Assembly (NCBI GenBank): GCA_945786935.1
Contig: CALZFY010000026.1
Location: 1-28,014, forward strand
Direction of reading: 5' to 3'
From: HGM12587 sp945786935
GTDB taxonomy: Bacteria > Bacillota > Clostridia > Lachnospirales > Lachnospiraceae
DNA: 28,014 nt
Part shown: positions 1-8,590 of the stretch, piece after piece
Position numbering within the stretch: the first letter of the stretch is position 1
Layout: each line of letters starts with the position of its first letter
Position numbers and translations under genes: made by a program
The notes under the pieces: model-generated
What the model saw: only the letters and a program-made list of their open reading frames with translations
The model's database searches: none
What the model was told of the DNA's origin: nothing

Positions 1-197
1 ACCATCTTTCCAGATGTTTACTCATTAAAGAATTTCAAGGACGTTTTAATCTTTTAATTAAAACTGGTTTTTACTGTTTAGTTATCAATGTTCATTTCTT
101 GCTGTTTTGCAACAACTCATTTAGATTATCATATCTTCAACTTATTGTCAACAACTTTTTTTATTTTTTTAAATTTTCTTTTTTTGAAAATTTAAAA
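1..197 (-). other. AT-rich leader, possible start of a leftward rRNA/tRNA operon
   Basis: No ORF of note is seen. Read on the minus strand, a promoter-like pair (125-151) is followed by about 120 bases of AT-rich leader with a small hairpin near the window edge (CATCT/AGATG around a GGAA loop, positions 3-16). In Bacillus subtilis an rRNA operon lies just beyond gyrA, so an rRNA operon is a reasonable guess for what starts outside the window. No rRNA sequence is visible, so this is inference. Confidence 0.3.
125..151 (-). promoter_or_regulatory. Leftward sigma-A-like promoter
   Basis: The minus strand has a perfect TTGACA (146-151) and GATAAT (125-130) with a 15-base spacer. An alternative -10, TAATCT (123-128), gives a 17-base spacer but a poorer match. 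It would transcribe out of the window to the left. The short spacer keeps confidence moderate. Confidence 0.45.
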
Positions 198-285
198 CGC
201 AGAAAGAGGGATTTGAACCCTCGCGCCGGTCACCCGACCTACACCCTTAGCAGGGGCGCCTCTTCAGCCTCTTGAGTATTTCTGC
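198..285 (-). tRNA. tRNA-Ser (anticodon GCT)
   Basis: The minus strand folds as an 88-nt class II tRNA. The acceptor stem is GCAGAAA (285-279) with TTTCTGC (205-199), and the discriminator base is G at 198. The anticodon stem-loop carries CTGCTAA, giving anticodon GCT, which reads AGC/AGU serine codons. A long variable arm (GTCGGGTGACCGGC region) and a T arm with GGTTCAAATCC are present. The 3' CCA is not encoded, so it must be added after transcription. It is driven by a consensus promoter at 334-362. Confidence 0.95.
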
Positions 286-333
286 TGAAGTTTTTCACTT
301 CTATATAAGCACCGCATTCACAGTGCATTGGTT

Positions 334-362
334 ATTATAGTCGAGTAATTTTTATTTGTCAA
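334..362 (-). promoter_or_regulatory. Consensus sigma-A promoter of tRNA-Ser
   Basis: On the minus strand TTGACA (357-362) and TATAAT (334-339) are both perfect, with an ideal 17-base spacer (340-356). The -10 lies about 48 bases upstream of the mature tRNA 5' end, leaving a short 5' leader for RNase P to remove. A full-consensus promoter fits a constitutive stable-RNA gene. Confidence 0.88.
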
Positions 363-407
363 CTACTTTTTTAAATTTTTTTTGTCGTTTCTTTTAAATT
401 TCTTTTG

Positions 408-436
408 GTGACATTTTCCTGTATTTTAGTTATAAT
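408..436 (+). promoter_or_regulatory. Promoter of the GT2 glycosyltransferase gene
   Basis: GTGACA (408-413, 5 of 6 consensus) is followed by a 17-base spacer and a perfect TATAAT (431-436). Transcription would start near 443 and give a leader of about 110 nt that contains the degenerate repeat at 448-505. A second TATAAT at 521-526 lies closer to the gene but lacks a recognisable -35. The promoter is divergent from the tRNA-Ser promoter. Confidence 0.65.
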
Positions 437-447
437 TAAATTGTATC

Positions 448-505
448 TGTTCAGTACCTTCCGGATACGAGCAAAAATCCATACATAATTTGTTTCGCAA
501 ATAGA
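448..505 (+). repeat. Degenerate ~58-bp repeat, copy 1
   Basis: Positions 448-462 (TGTTCAGTACCTTCC) are identical to 17868-17882. Similarity continues in broken form: an A-rich stretch, CAT, ATAAT, then TTCG with matching spacing (roughly 478-500 here and 17894-17915 there). It lies in the predicted 5' leader of the glycosyltransferase gene. I see no ORF or strong hairpin. Function is unknown; it may be a remnant of a small dispersed element. Confidence 0.5.
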
Positions 506-554
506 TTTTTTTTAAAAAGCTATAATAGGTACAAAACATATTAAAGGAGTCTCT

Positions 555-1496
555 ATGAGTAAAGAATTAATTTCTTTGATCATACCCTGTTATAACGAAG
601 AGCAGGTTCTTCCTATATTAAAGGAAGCTCTCATGAAAGTCATGGATGAAATGTCATCCTGGAATTTTGAAGTTCTCTTTGTAAATGACGGATCAAAAGA
701 TCATACATTAAATATTTTGAAACAATTTCATCAGGAAGATTCCCGTATGAATTATCTTTCTTTTTCCAGAAATTTCGGAAAAGAAGCTGCCATTTATGCC
801 GGACTTCAAAACGCTTCCGGAAATTACGTAGCTTTAATGGATGCTGATATGCAGGATCCACCTTCTCTTCTTCCGGAAATGATGTCTTATCTTCTTACGG
901 ATGAATATGACTGTGTAGCCACCAGAAGATCTGACCGGAAAGGAGAACCTCCTATTCGATCTTTTTTTGCAAAATGTTTTTATAAACTGATCAATAAAAT
1001 GTCAGATGCAGATATTGTAGATGGCGCCAGAGATTTTAGATTGATGAAGCGTCCTATGGTAGATGCTATTCTTTCCATGACAGAATACAATCGGTTTTCC
1101 AAGGGGATTTTCGGATGGGTCGGTTTCCGTACCAAATGGATTTCTTATGAAAATGTAGAAAGAGCTGCCGGAAACACAAAATGGTCTTTCTGGAAATTAT
1201 TCCTGTACTCTTTAGAAGGAATCATTGGATTTTCCACTGCACCTTTGGCACTGGCTTCCTTTTTTGGAATCATCATGTGTGTGGTTGCATTCTTCTTCAT
1301 CATTTTCATTATTATCAAAACATTAATATTTGGAGATCCAACCTCCGGATGGCCCTCCATGATCTGCATCATGGTAATGATCGGAGGTATTCAATTATTC
1401 TGTATGGGAATTATTGGACAGTATCTTGCAAAAACATATTTAGAGTCAAAACACAGACCTATTTATATTCTGGCTGAAAACAGTCTGAAAAAATAA
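555..1496 (+). CDS. GtrB/DPM1-like polyprenyl-phosphate glycosyltransferase (GT2)
   Basis: This is a 313-residue GT2 enzyme predicted to transfer a sugar from a nucleotide sugar to undecaprenyl phosphate on the cytoplasmic face of the membrane. The lipid-linked sugar is typically used to decorate teichoic acid, polysaccharide or protein. Visible signs are the N-terminal IIPCYNEE strand-loop, NDGS (44-47), the donor/metal motif DADMQDPP (96-103), the acceptor-side FSKGIFGWVGF segment (181-191) and two C-terminal transmembrane helices (about 229-258 and 267-291). Length and layout match GtrB/CsbB/YkoT proteins. An AAAGGAG ribosome site (543-549) supports the start. The gene is convergent with gyrA across a shared terminator. 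Being on the plus strand left of the origin, it runs head-on to replication. No flippase or acceptor gene is adjacent, so the sugar and final acceptor cannot be told. Confidence 0.88.
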   Translation: MSKELISLIIPCYNEEQVLPILKEALMKVMDEMSSWNFEVLFVNDGSKDHTLNILKQFHQEDSRMNYLSFSRNFGKEAAIYAGLQNASGNYVALMDADMQDPPSLLPEMMSYLLTDEYDCVATRRSDRKGEPPIRSFFAKCFYKLINKMSDADIVDGARDFRLMKRPMVDAILSMTEYNRFSKGIFGWVGFRTKWISYENVERAAGNTKWSFWKLFLYSLEGIIGFSTAPLALASFFGIIMCVVAFFFIIFIIIKTLIFGDPTSGWPSMICIMVMIGGIQLFCMGIIGQYLAKTYLESKHRPIYILAENSLKK

Positions 1497-1505
1497 TTTA
1501 CTGCA

Positions 1506-1537
1506 AAAACCCCGGATTTTTGATAATCCGGGGTTTT
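1506..1537. terminator. Bidirectional terminator, GT2 gene / gyrA
   Basis: A perfect 13-bp stem (1506-1518 with 1525-1537, core CCCCGGATT/AATCCGGGG) has a 6-base loop. A-runs and T-runs flank it, so it ends in U on either strand. It lies between the convergent stop codons at 1496 and 1541 and can serve both genes. Confidence 0.92.
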
Positions 1538-1540
1538 CTA

Positions 1541-4018
1541 TTACTCTTCTGTAACTTCTTCTTCTGTTTCGTCCTCTGTGACTCTTACCTTTGTAATACT
1601 TGCAACTGAGATATGTTCTTCTGAAATATTCATCAGCTTCACTCCTGAAGTAATACGGCCAAGAACAGAAATATCATGACAGGAGATTCTGATGATGATT
1701 CCTTCTGTAGTAATCATCATAATTTCATTTTCTTCATTCACAGCCTTCATGCCTACTACATTACCGGTTTTTTCAATAATGTTATAGCATTTTACGCCTT
1801 TACCGCCACGATTCTGAATTTTAAACTCAGATACATTGGTTCTCTTTCCATATCCGTTTTCAGAAACAAACAGCAGGTATTCTCCCTGGCAGGAAAGCTG
1901 CATGCCGATGACTTCATCCTCATCTTCTAAGGTCATACCGATCACGCCCATGGAAGTTCTTCCGGTAGGTCTTACATCATTCTCGTCAAAACGGATACAT
2001 TTTCCGTATTTTGTAGCAAGGATAATATCTTTCTTTTTATCTGTGAGCTTTACTTCAATAAGTTCATCATCTTCACGAAGACTGATGGCTGCCAGACCTG
2101 TCTTTCTTACATTAGCGTATTCGCGAAGCGGTGTTTTCTTAACAATTCCTTTCTTTGTAGCCATAAAAAGATACTGTTCGTCAGAATATTCTTCTAATGT
2201 GATTCCGGCAGTTACCTTTTCTCCCGGCTGAAGCTGCAGGATATTAATGATTGCTGTACCTCTGGCAGTTCTGGATGCTTCCGGAATTTCATAAGCCTTT
2301 AAGCGGTAAACCCGTCCCATATTCGTAAAGAACAACATATAATGATGAGTATCTGTCATAAACAGATCTTCAATATTGTCTTCTTCAATGGTCTGCATTC
2401 CTTTAATTCCCTTACCGCCACGATTCTGATTTTTAAAATTATCAGGGGTCATACGCTTAATATAACCCATTCTGGTCATGGTAATGATGACATTTTCTCT
2501 TGGAATCAGATCTTCCATGGAAATATCTTCTTCATCAAAACCAATGGAAGTTCTTCGATCATCACCGTATTTTTCTGAAATGACCATAATTTCTTCTTTG
2601 ATAACGCCAAGAAGTACTTTTTCATCTGCAAGGATGGTTTTTAAGTAATCGATTTTTTCCATCAATTCCTTATATTCGTTCTCAAGCTTCTCACGCTCCA
2701 AACCTGTCAGAGCCTTCAGACGCATATCTACGATAGCCTGAGCCTGAACATCATCAAGACCGAATCTTTCCATCAGGCCTTCCTTTGCTGCCTGGGTGGA
2801 TCTGGAATTTCTAATAATATGGATTACTTCATCAATAGCATCTAAAGCAATGAGTAAGCCTTTTAAAATGTGGGCACGCTCTTCTGCTTTATTTAATTCA
2901 TATTTTGTCCTTCTGGTGACAACCTCTTCCTGATGATGGAGATAATGTGTCAGCATTTCCAAAAGATTCATAACCTTCGGCTCATTATTTGCCAAAGCAA
3001 GCATATTTACACCAAAGGTATCCTGAAGCTGGGTATGTTTATAAAGATGGTTTAACACTACATTCGGATTTACATCTTTTCGAAGTTCAATATTGATTCT
3101 CATACCTTCGCGGTTTGATTCATCTCCAATGTATGTAATTCCATCAATTTTTTTATCTTTTACAAGCTCTGCAATTTTTTCAATGAGTCTTGCCTTGTTT
3201 ACCATATAGGGCAGCTGGGTAACAACGATTCTGTTTTTTCCATTTGCCATAGGCTCGATGTTGGTAATTGCACGAACACGGATCTTGCCGCGGCCGGTAC
3301 GATAAGCTTCTTCAATTCCTCTGGTACCTAAAATTTCTGCACCGGTAGGGAAATCCGGTCCCTTAACGATATCCAGAATTTCTTCAATGGCAGTTTCCCT
3401 GTCTTCCTCAACACGGTTATCTATGATCTTTACAACAGCACTCACAATTTCTCTTAAGTTGTGAGGTGGGATATTGGTAGCCATACCTACAGCAATACCT
3501 GAAGTACCATTTACCAGAAGATTTGGAAATCTTGCCGGAAGAACTACCGGTTCTTTTTCTGTCTCATCAAAGTTTGGCTGAAAATCTACAGTATCCTTAT
3601 TGATATCAGAAATCAGCTCCATGGAAATTTTACTGAGTCTTGCTTCTGTATATCGCATGGCAGCAGCGCCATCACCATCTACTGAACCAAAGTTTCCATG
3701 ACCGTCTACCAGTACATAACGGGTAGACCACTCCTGTGCCATATTTACCAGAGCACCATAAATAGAGCTGTCACCATGTGGGTGATATTTACCCATGGTA
3801 TCACCCACGATACGGGCACATTTACGATGTGGCTTATCCGGACCGTTGTTTAACTCTACCATGGAATAAAGGATTCGCCTCTGTACAGGCTTTAATCCGT
3901 CTCTTACATCAGGAAGTGCACGGGAAACGATAACACTCATGGCATAATCGATATAAGATTCTTCCATCGTCTTTTTCAGATCGACTTCATGGATTTTATC
4001 AAAAATATTCGGTTCCAT
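1541..4018 (-). CDS. gyrA: DNA gyrase subunit A
   Basis: This 825-residue subunit of the type IIA topoisomerase cuts and rejoins DNA; with GyrB it introduces negative supercoils ahead of replication forks. The catalytic tyrosine is in AMRYTEARL (Tyr123). The DNA-gate/quinolone region is HPHGDSSIYGAL (79-90). The C-terminal beta-pinwheel has the GyrA box QNRGGKG plus a second, similar QNRGGKG in a later blade, and the tail is acidic. The start follows AGGAGG closely, 13 bases after the gyrB stop, so the two subunits are translated from one message in matched amounts. One point to note: the residue equivalent to E. coli Asp87 is Gly (position 88), while the Ser83 equivalent (Ser84) is kept. The gene ends at a strong bidirectional terminator. 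Confidence 0.98.
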   Translation of the reverse strand: MEPNIFDKIHEVDLKKTMEESYIDYAMSVIVSRALPDVRDGLKPVQRRILYSMVELNNGPDKPHRKCARIVGDTMGKYHPHGDSSIYGALVNMAQEWSTRYVLVDGHGNFGSVDGDGAAAMRYTEARLSKISMELISDINKDTVDFQPNFDETEKEPVVLPARFPNLLVNGTSGIAVGMATNIPPHNLREIVSAVVKIIDNRVEEDRETAIEEILDIVKGPDFPTGAEILGTRGIEEAYRTGRGKIRVRAITNIEPMANGKNRIVVTQLPYMVNKARLIEKIAELVKDKKIDGITYIGDESNREGMRINIELRKDVNPNVVLNHLYKHTQLQDTFGVNMLALANNEPKVMNLLEMLTHYLHHQEEVVTRRTKYELNKAEERAHILKGLLIALDAIDEVIHIIRNSRSTQAAKEGLMERFGLDDVQAQAIVDMRLKALTGLEREKLENEYKELMEKIDYLKTILADEKVLLGVIKEEIMVISEKYGDDRRTSIGFDEEDISMEDLIPRENVIITMTRMGYIKRMTPDNFKNQNRGGKGIKGMQTIEEDNIEDLFMTDTHHYMLFFTNMGRVYRLKAYEIPEASRTARGTAIINILQLQPGEKVTAGITLEEYSDEQYLFMATKKGIVKKTPLREYANVRKTGLAAISLREDDELIEVKLTDKKKDIILATKYGKCIRFDENDVRPTGRTSMGVIGMTLEDEDEVIGMQLSCQGEYLLFVSENGYGKRTNVSEFKIQNRGGKGVKCYNIIEKTGNVVGMKAVNEENEIMMITTEGIIIRISCHDISVLGRITSGVKLMNISEEHISVASITKVRVTEDETEEEVTEE

Positions 4019-4031
4019 TTTTTCCTCCTGA

Positions 4032-5948
4032 TTAAATATCTAAATTCTTTACATATTTTGCGTTTGCTTCAATAAATTCACGTCTTGGTTCTACCTTATC
4101 ACCCATCAGTGTGGTAAAGGTAAGATCAATTTCCGAAGCTTCTTCTTCATTCATATTGACACGAAGAAGGACTCTCTGCTCAGGATCCATGGTTGTCTCC
4201 CAAAGCTGCTCCGCATCCATTTCTCCAAGACCTTTGTAACGCTGAATCTTATTGCTGGTATCACGGCCTACTTCAGACAGGATGTTATTCAATTCTTCAT
4301 CGCTGTAGGCATACCATACTTTTTTATTCTTTTCCAGCTTATAAAGTGGTGGCTGTGCAAGATATACATAACCCTGTTTGATAAGTTCCGGCATAAAACG
4401 ATAAAGGAAAGTTAACAAAAGGGTTGCAATATGAGCACCATCTACGTCGGCATCTGTCATGATGATGATCTTATGATAACGAAGCTTTGAGATATCAAAA
4501 TCTTCATGAATACCTGTACCAAATGCTGTGATCATTGCCTTGATCTCTGCATTTCCATAAATACGGTCAAGACGTGCTTTTTCAACATTTAAGATCTTAC
4601 CACGAAGCGGTAAGATAGCCTGGGTTGCACGGTCTCTGGCTGTTTTTGCAGAACCACCGGCAGAATCACCTTCTACGATATAAATTTCACAGTTTTCCGG
4701 ATTTTTATCGGAACAGTCGGCAAGTTTTCCCGGAAGAGCCATACCGTCTAAAGCTGATTTTCTTCTTGTTAAATCTCTTGCTTTTCTGGCGGCCTCTCTT
4801 GCTCTTTGTGCAAGAATTGATTTTTCCAGAATCATTTTTGCTACTGCCGGATTTTGTTCCAGATAAATTTCCAGTTTTTCAGATACGATATTTTTTACTG
4901 CACCGCGGGCTTCTGAGTTACCAAGTTTTTGTTTTGTCTGTCCTTCAAACTGAGGTTCGCCGATCTTAATACTGATGATGGCTGTTAAACCTTCTCTGAT
5001 ATCTTCTCCGGATAGATTATCTTCTGTATCCTTCAACAGTTTATTTTTACGGGCATAGTTATTAAAGGTTTCTGTAATTGCATTTCTAAAACCTGTTAAA
5101 TGAGTACCGCCCTCCGGTGTATTAATATTATTTACAAAGCTATATACATTTTCTGTAAAGGAATCATTGTGCTGGAATGCAACTTCTACATACACATCAT
5201 CCTTCGTACCTTCACAGTAAATGATATCTTCATAAATTGCTGTTTTGCTGTGGTTTAAATACTGAACGAATTCCTTAATACCGCCTTCGTAATGGAATTC
5301 TTTTTCATTGACTTCTTCTTCCCGAAGATCACGAAGAACGATTCGAAGTCCTTTGGTTAAAAATGCCATTTCACGAAGTCTCGTTTTTAATGTATTAAAA
5401 TCAAAAACGGTTTCCTCAAAGATTTCTTTGTCCGGAAGGAAGGTGACACTGGTACCTGTCTTTTCCGGTTCACATTCTCCGACAACCTTTAATTTATAGA
5501 TCGTATTTCCGCGCTCATAGCGCTGTCTGTATACTTTTCCTTCACTGCAGATAGTAACCTCCAGCCACTCGGAAAGTGCATTAACAACGGATGCACCTAC
5601 CCCGTGCAGTCCGCCGGATACCTTGTATCCTCCACCGCCAAATTTTCCGCCCGCATGAAGGATGGTAAATACAACCTCTACCGCCGGAATGCCGGCTTTT
5701 TTATTGATTCCTACCGGAATTCCACGTCCGTCATCAGTAACAGTGATGGAATTATCCGGATTGATATATACTTCAATATTTTTACAATATCCTGCCAATG
5801 CCTCATCAACGGAATTATCTACGATCTCATAAACAAGATGATGAAGTCCTCTAATTGAAGTACTGCCGATATACATTCCCGGTCTTTTTCTAACCGCCTG
5901 CAGTCCTTCAAGTATCTGAATTTGATCAGCTCCGTATTCTGCGCTCAT
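4032..5948 (-). CDS. gyrB: DNA gyrase subunit B
   Basis: This 638-residue ATPase subunit of gyrase has an N-terminal GHKL fold with the catalytic Glu in EIVDNSVDEA (Glu41), DGRGIP (73-78) and the glycine-rich lid HAGGKFGGGGYKVSGGLHGVG (98-118). The transducer domain follows. The TOPRIM domain has EGDSAGGSA (426-434), PLRGK (447-451) and DADVDGAH (499-506), which bind magnesium. It lacks the ~170-residue insert of E. coli GyrB, as usual for Gram-positives. The ribosome site TAGGAGG overlaps the recF stop codon, so translation is probably coupled. No promoter is obvious in front of it, so it is likely expressed from the dnaA-side operon or from internal promoters I cannot resolve. Confidence 0.98.
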   Translation of the reverse strand: MSAEYGADQIQILEGLQAVRKRPGMYIGSTSIRGLHHLVYEIVDNSVDEALAGYCKNIEVYINPDNSITVTDDGRGIPVGINKKAGIPAVEVVFTILHAGGKFGGGGYKVSGGLHGVGASVVNALSEWLEVTICSEGKVYRQRYERGNTIYKLKVVGECEPEKTGTSVTFLPDKEIFEETVFDFNTLKTRLREMAFLTKGLRIVLRDLREEEVNEKEFHYEGGIKEFVQYLNHSKTAIYEDIIYCEGTKDDVYVEVAFQHNDSFTENVYSFVNNINTPEGGTHLTGFRNAITETFNNYARKNKLLKDTEDNLSGEDIREGLTAIISIKIGEPQFEGQTKQKLGNSEARGAVKNIVSEKLEIYLEQNPAVAKMILEKSILAQRAREAARKARDLTRRKSALDGMALPGKLADCSDKNPENCEIYIVEGDSAGGSAKTARDRATQAILPLRGKILNVEKARLDRIYGNAEIKAMITAFGTGIHEDFDISKLRYHKIIIMTDADVDGAHIATLLLTFLYRFMPELIKQGYVYLAQPPLYKLEKNKKVWYAYSDEELNNILSEVGRDTSNKIQRYKGLGEMDAEQLWETTMDPEQRVLLRVNMNEEEASEIDLTFTTLMGDKVEPRREFIEANAKYVKNLDI

Positions 5949-5957
5949 GAATTCCTC

Positions 5958-7043
5958 CTAATTTTGACTAACAACAATCCCATCTGTAACCTGAAATATT
6001 TTATCGATGGAAAATCTGCAATTTACAAACTCATCTAATCCGGTACATGTGATCATGGCCTGGATATTATGAATATGATTCAATAAATAGTTTTGACGAT
6101 TTTTATCCAGTTCAGACAAAACGTCGTCCAATAATAAAATTGGTGTATCTTTTATAATACTTTTTACAAGTTCTATCTCTGATAATTTTAAAGACAGGGC
6201 GGCACATCTTTGCTGCCCCTGAGATCCATATTTTCTCACATCTATATCATCAAAGAAAAATCCAAGGTCATCTCTGTGGGGCCCTGTACTGGTTGTTTTT
6301 AACTTCAAATCCCTTTCCCTGTTTTTTTTCAGGCTCTCTAAAAGTTTCTCTGACTCACAATTTTTTAAATAATGAATGACCAGATTTTCCTTTCCGCCGG
6401 AAAGGGACTGATGAATCTCATAAATGATCCCATTTAGCTGTGCAATAAATTTTTCCCTTGCCTCAATGATCCGCTGTCCATAAGCTGCAAGCTGAATATC
6501 CCATATTTCCAGGGTATCTTCTAAGTCTTTCCTAAAAGATAATTCTTTTAAAAGCTTGTTTCTTTGAACAACGATCTTGTTATAATTTGCAAGGTCGGAT
6601 AAATAAATTTTATTTAATTGACATAATTCCACATCAATAAATTTTCTTTTTTCTGCCGGACCGTTTTTGATAATATTAAGGTCCTCCGGAGAGAAAAATA
6701 CAAAATTTACCATTCCAAAAAGCTCACTTGCCTTTTTGATCGGAATTCCGTCTATTGCAACACCTTTTGATTTATTATTTTTTAAGTGAATATCTATTTT
6801 ATGGGAAATACCCTGTTTTTTTAAAATCGTACTGATATGGGACTCTTCCTCCTGAAACCGGATCAATTCCAGATCTTTATTGGTACGATGGGATTTGGTA
6901 GTTCCACTCATATAAACGGCTTCTAAAATATTGGTCTTTCCCTGAGCATTGTTACCATAGAAAATATTTGTCCCATCACTGAAATTTAAATTTAAATTTT
7001 CGTAATTTCTATAGTTTTTCAAGCTCAGAGATTCAATAATCAT
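5958..7043 (-). CDS. recF: DNA replication and repair protein RecF
   Basis: This 361-residue SMC-like ABC ATPase helps load RecA on gapped DNA through the RecFOR pathway and supports restart of stalled forks. Walker A is GNNAQGKT (30-37), the ABC signature is YGSQGQQR (272-279) and Walker B/D-loop is ILLLDDVLSELD (302-313). A short coiled-coil arm lies between. The gene starts 10 bases after the yaaA stop and has only a weak GGTG ribosome site, suggesting coupling to upstream translation. Its own stop codon is embedded in the gyrB ribosome site. The small remB/yaaB gene found between recF and gyrB in B. subtilis is absent here. Confidence 0.97.
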   Translation of the reverse strand: MIIESLSLKNYRNYENLNLNFSDGTNIFYGNNAQGKTNILEAVYMSGTTKSHRTNKDLELIRFQEEESHISTILKKQGISHKIDIHLKNNKSKGVAIDGIPIKKASELFGMVNFVFFSPEDLNIIKNGPAEKRKFIDVELCQLNKIYLSDLANYNKIVVQRNKLLKELSFRKDLEDTLEIWDIQLAAYGQRIIEAREKFIAQLNGIIYEIHQSLSGGKENLVIHYLKNCESEKLLESLKKNRERDLKLKTTSTGPHRDDLGFFFDDIDVRKYGSQGQQRCAALSLKLSEIELVKSIIKDTPILLLDDVLSELDKNRQNYLLNHIHNIQAMITCTGLDEFVNCRFSIDKIFQVTDGIVVSQN

Positions 7044-7053
7044 AGTTACACCG

Positions 7054-7263
7054 TTATTTTACAATTTTAATTTCTTCTCCCTGGTAAGATACCAGGTCCC
7101 CATCATAGAGCTTCTTGCCCCTTTGATATTCTACTTCTCCATTTACTTCCACAAGGCCATTTTGAATCGCAATCTTTGCATCAACACCTGACTGAGCAAG
7201 ACCACAGGCCTTCAGTGCCTGGCCAAGTTTGATATAATCATCTCTTAATTTAATAACTTCCAT
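7054..7263 (-). CDS. yaaA: S4-domain RNA-binding protein YaaA (RlbA-like)
   Basis: This 69-residue protein is made almost entirely of one S4 RNA-binding domain (DDYIKLGQALKACGLAQSG, then the NGLVEVNGEVEYQRGKKL turn). Its size and its place between dnaN and recF match B. subtilis YaaA/RlbA, which has been linked to ribosome assembly. An AGGTGAT ribosome site precedes the ATG. The dnaN stop is only 4 bases upstream, so it is an operon member. The molecular target is not visible from sequence. Confidence 0.9.
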   Translation of the reverse strand: MEVIKLRDDYIKLGQALKACGLAQSGVDAKIAIQNGLVEVNGEVEYQRGKKLYDGDLVSYQGEEIKIVK

Positions 7264-7267
7264 TTTA

Positions 7268-8380
7268 TCACCTGTTTACACTGTTAAAGTTGACCGGTAA
7301 GATCAGATAAGTATAGCTTTCCTGTTCATCCTTGATAAAACATGGAGCCTTCGGATTTACCATATATAAAGTTACAATTTCTTCATCAATAACACGAAGT
7401 GCATCGATCAGAAATTTCGGATTAAATCCAATCATGATATCCTTTCCTTCCTTTTGGATATCTAAATTTTCCTTCATGGAACCTAACTGAGAATTAATCT
7501 GAAGTTCCATTTCTCCATCCTGGATATCAATAATGATTGGTTTTTTATCTCCTTCTTTTACAAGAAGGGTCGCTCTGTCGATACAGCTTAAAAATTCTTT
7601 TTTATTAACCTTAACCTTTGTTTCATAATCACTGGAGAGCATCTGATTCACTCTGAAATATTCTCCCTCGATCAACCTGGAAACAACGGTTGTCTCATCA
7701 AATTCAAATACAATATGGTTGGATGTAAAGAATATACTTACAACAGATTCTGTATCTCCGGATAAGATCTTACTGATTTCCTGAAGTGTTTTTCCGGGAA
7801 CAATGACTTTTTTGGGCGCATAGCTTTCTTTTAATTCTACTTTTCTAATAGAGATGCGATGTCCATCCAAAGAAACAACCTTTAAATGTTCTCCATCAAT
7901 TTCAAAGAGCTCTCCCGTCATTAATTTATTATTTTCATTATCAGCAATAGAGAAAATCGTCTGTCTGATGATTTCTTTTAATGTAAACTGAGAAAGTTCA
8001 ATGGATTCATTTCTTTCTACATATGGAAGATAAGAAAAATCTTCTCCGGATTTACCGCAAATATGGAATTTTGCTTTTTCACAGGTAATGGTTGTCTGAA
8101 GGGAAGCATCTGTTTCAATGATTACATCATTATCAGGCAGTTTTCTTACGATTTCCGAAAAGATTTTTGCATCCAGTGCAATCATTCCCTTTTCAAGAAT
8201 TTCCCCTTCTATATTCGTTTCAATTCCAAGTTCCATATCATTGGCAGTTAATTTAATATTTCCGGTAGTACAGTCAATTAAAATACATTCCAGAATCGCC
8301 ATGGTGGTTTTGGAAGGAACAGCTTTCGCTACAATATTAACACCCTTTAAAAGATTTGATTTAGAACAAATAATTTTCAT
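7268..8380 (-). CDS. dnaN: DNA polymerase III sliding clamp (beta subunit)
   Basis: This 370-residue clamp forms a ring dimer that tethers polymerase III and many repair enzymes to DNA. It begins MKIICSKSNLLKGVNIVAKA, typical of Firmicute DnaN, and ends YLILPVN before the last few residues, the conserved C-terminal strand that borders the client-binding cleft. I chose the ATG at 8380 because an AAAGGAG site lies at 8392-8398. The frame stays open upstream to 8563, but that 61-residue extension is low-complexity, has no ribosome site and covers origin sequence. Downstream genes yaaA and recF follow almost without gaps. Confidence 0.97.
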   Translation of the reverse strand: MKIICSKSNLLKGVNIVAKAVPSKTTMAILECILIDCTTGNIKLTANDMELGIETNIEGEILEKGMIALDAKIFSEIVRKLPDNDVIIETDASLQTTITCEKAKFHICGKSGEDFSYLPYVERNESIELSQFTLKEIIRQTIFSIADNENNKLMTGELFEIDGEHLKVVSLDGHRISIRKVELKESYAPKKVIVPGKTLQEISKILSGDTESVVSIFFTSNHIVFEFDETTVVSRLIEGEYFRVNQMLSSDYETKVKVNKKEFLSCIDRATLLVKEGDKKPIIIDIQDGEMELQINSQLGSMKENLDIQKEGKDIMIGFNPKFLIDALRVIDEEIVTLYMVNPKAPCFIKDEQESYTYLILPVNFNSVNR

Positions 8381-8433
8381 GATGTGTATAACTCCTTTCA
8401 GGCAATTTAATAAAATAATAGTAAAGTAATTTG

Positions 8434-8448
8434 TAGTATTAGTAGTAG
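8434..8448 (+). promoter_or_regulatory. DnaA-trio-like tract, probable origin unwinding element
   Basis: The plus strand reads TAG-TAT-TAG-TAG-TAG, i.e. 3'-GAT repeats, directly after a short GGG cluster (8448-8450) when read in the dnaA sense direction. B. subtilis has the same arrangement between dnaA and dnaN, where DnaA-trios guide DnaA filament growth on one strand. DnaA boxes lie on the dnaA side (8515-8590) and AT-rich DNA on the dnaN side (8391-8433). One of the five triplets (TAT) departs from the motif. Confidence 0.6.
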
Positions 8449-8514
8449 GGCATGTGAATTTGTTGAAAAGTAATAATTTCCTTGAAACATAAGGATTTTT
8501 CAAAAGGATAACCA

Positions 8515-8590
8515 TGTGAATAACTCTTAAAATCAGGGTGAATAAATGAAAGGTTATCCACAACCTTAAAAAATCACAAAATTATCCACA
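8515..8590 (+). promoter_or_regulatory. DnaA boxes of the dnaA-dnaN gap (oriC, second part)
   Basis: Two perfect boxes TTATCCACA lie at 8554-8562 and 8582-8590. A one-mismatch box TGTGAATAA in the opposite orientation lies at 8515-8523. The whole dnaA-dnaN gap (8381-8630) carries no gene. Together with the trio-like tract it forms the probable unwinding half of a bipartite origin. Confidence 0.75.

Noticed and set aside
8381..8563. 61-residue N-terminal extension of DnaN
   Set aside because: Family proteins start at MKIICSK; the extension has no ribosome site, is low-complexity and covers origin elements.
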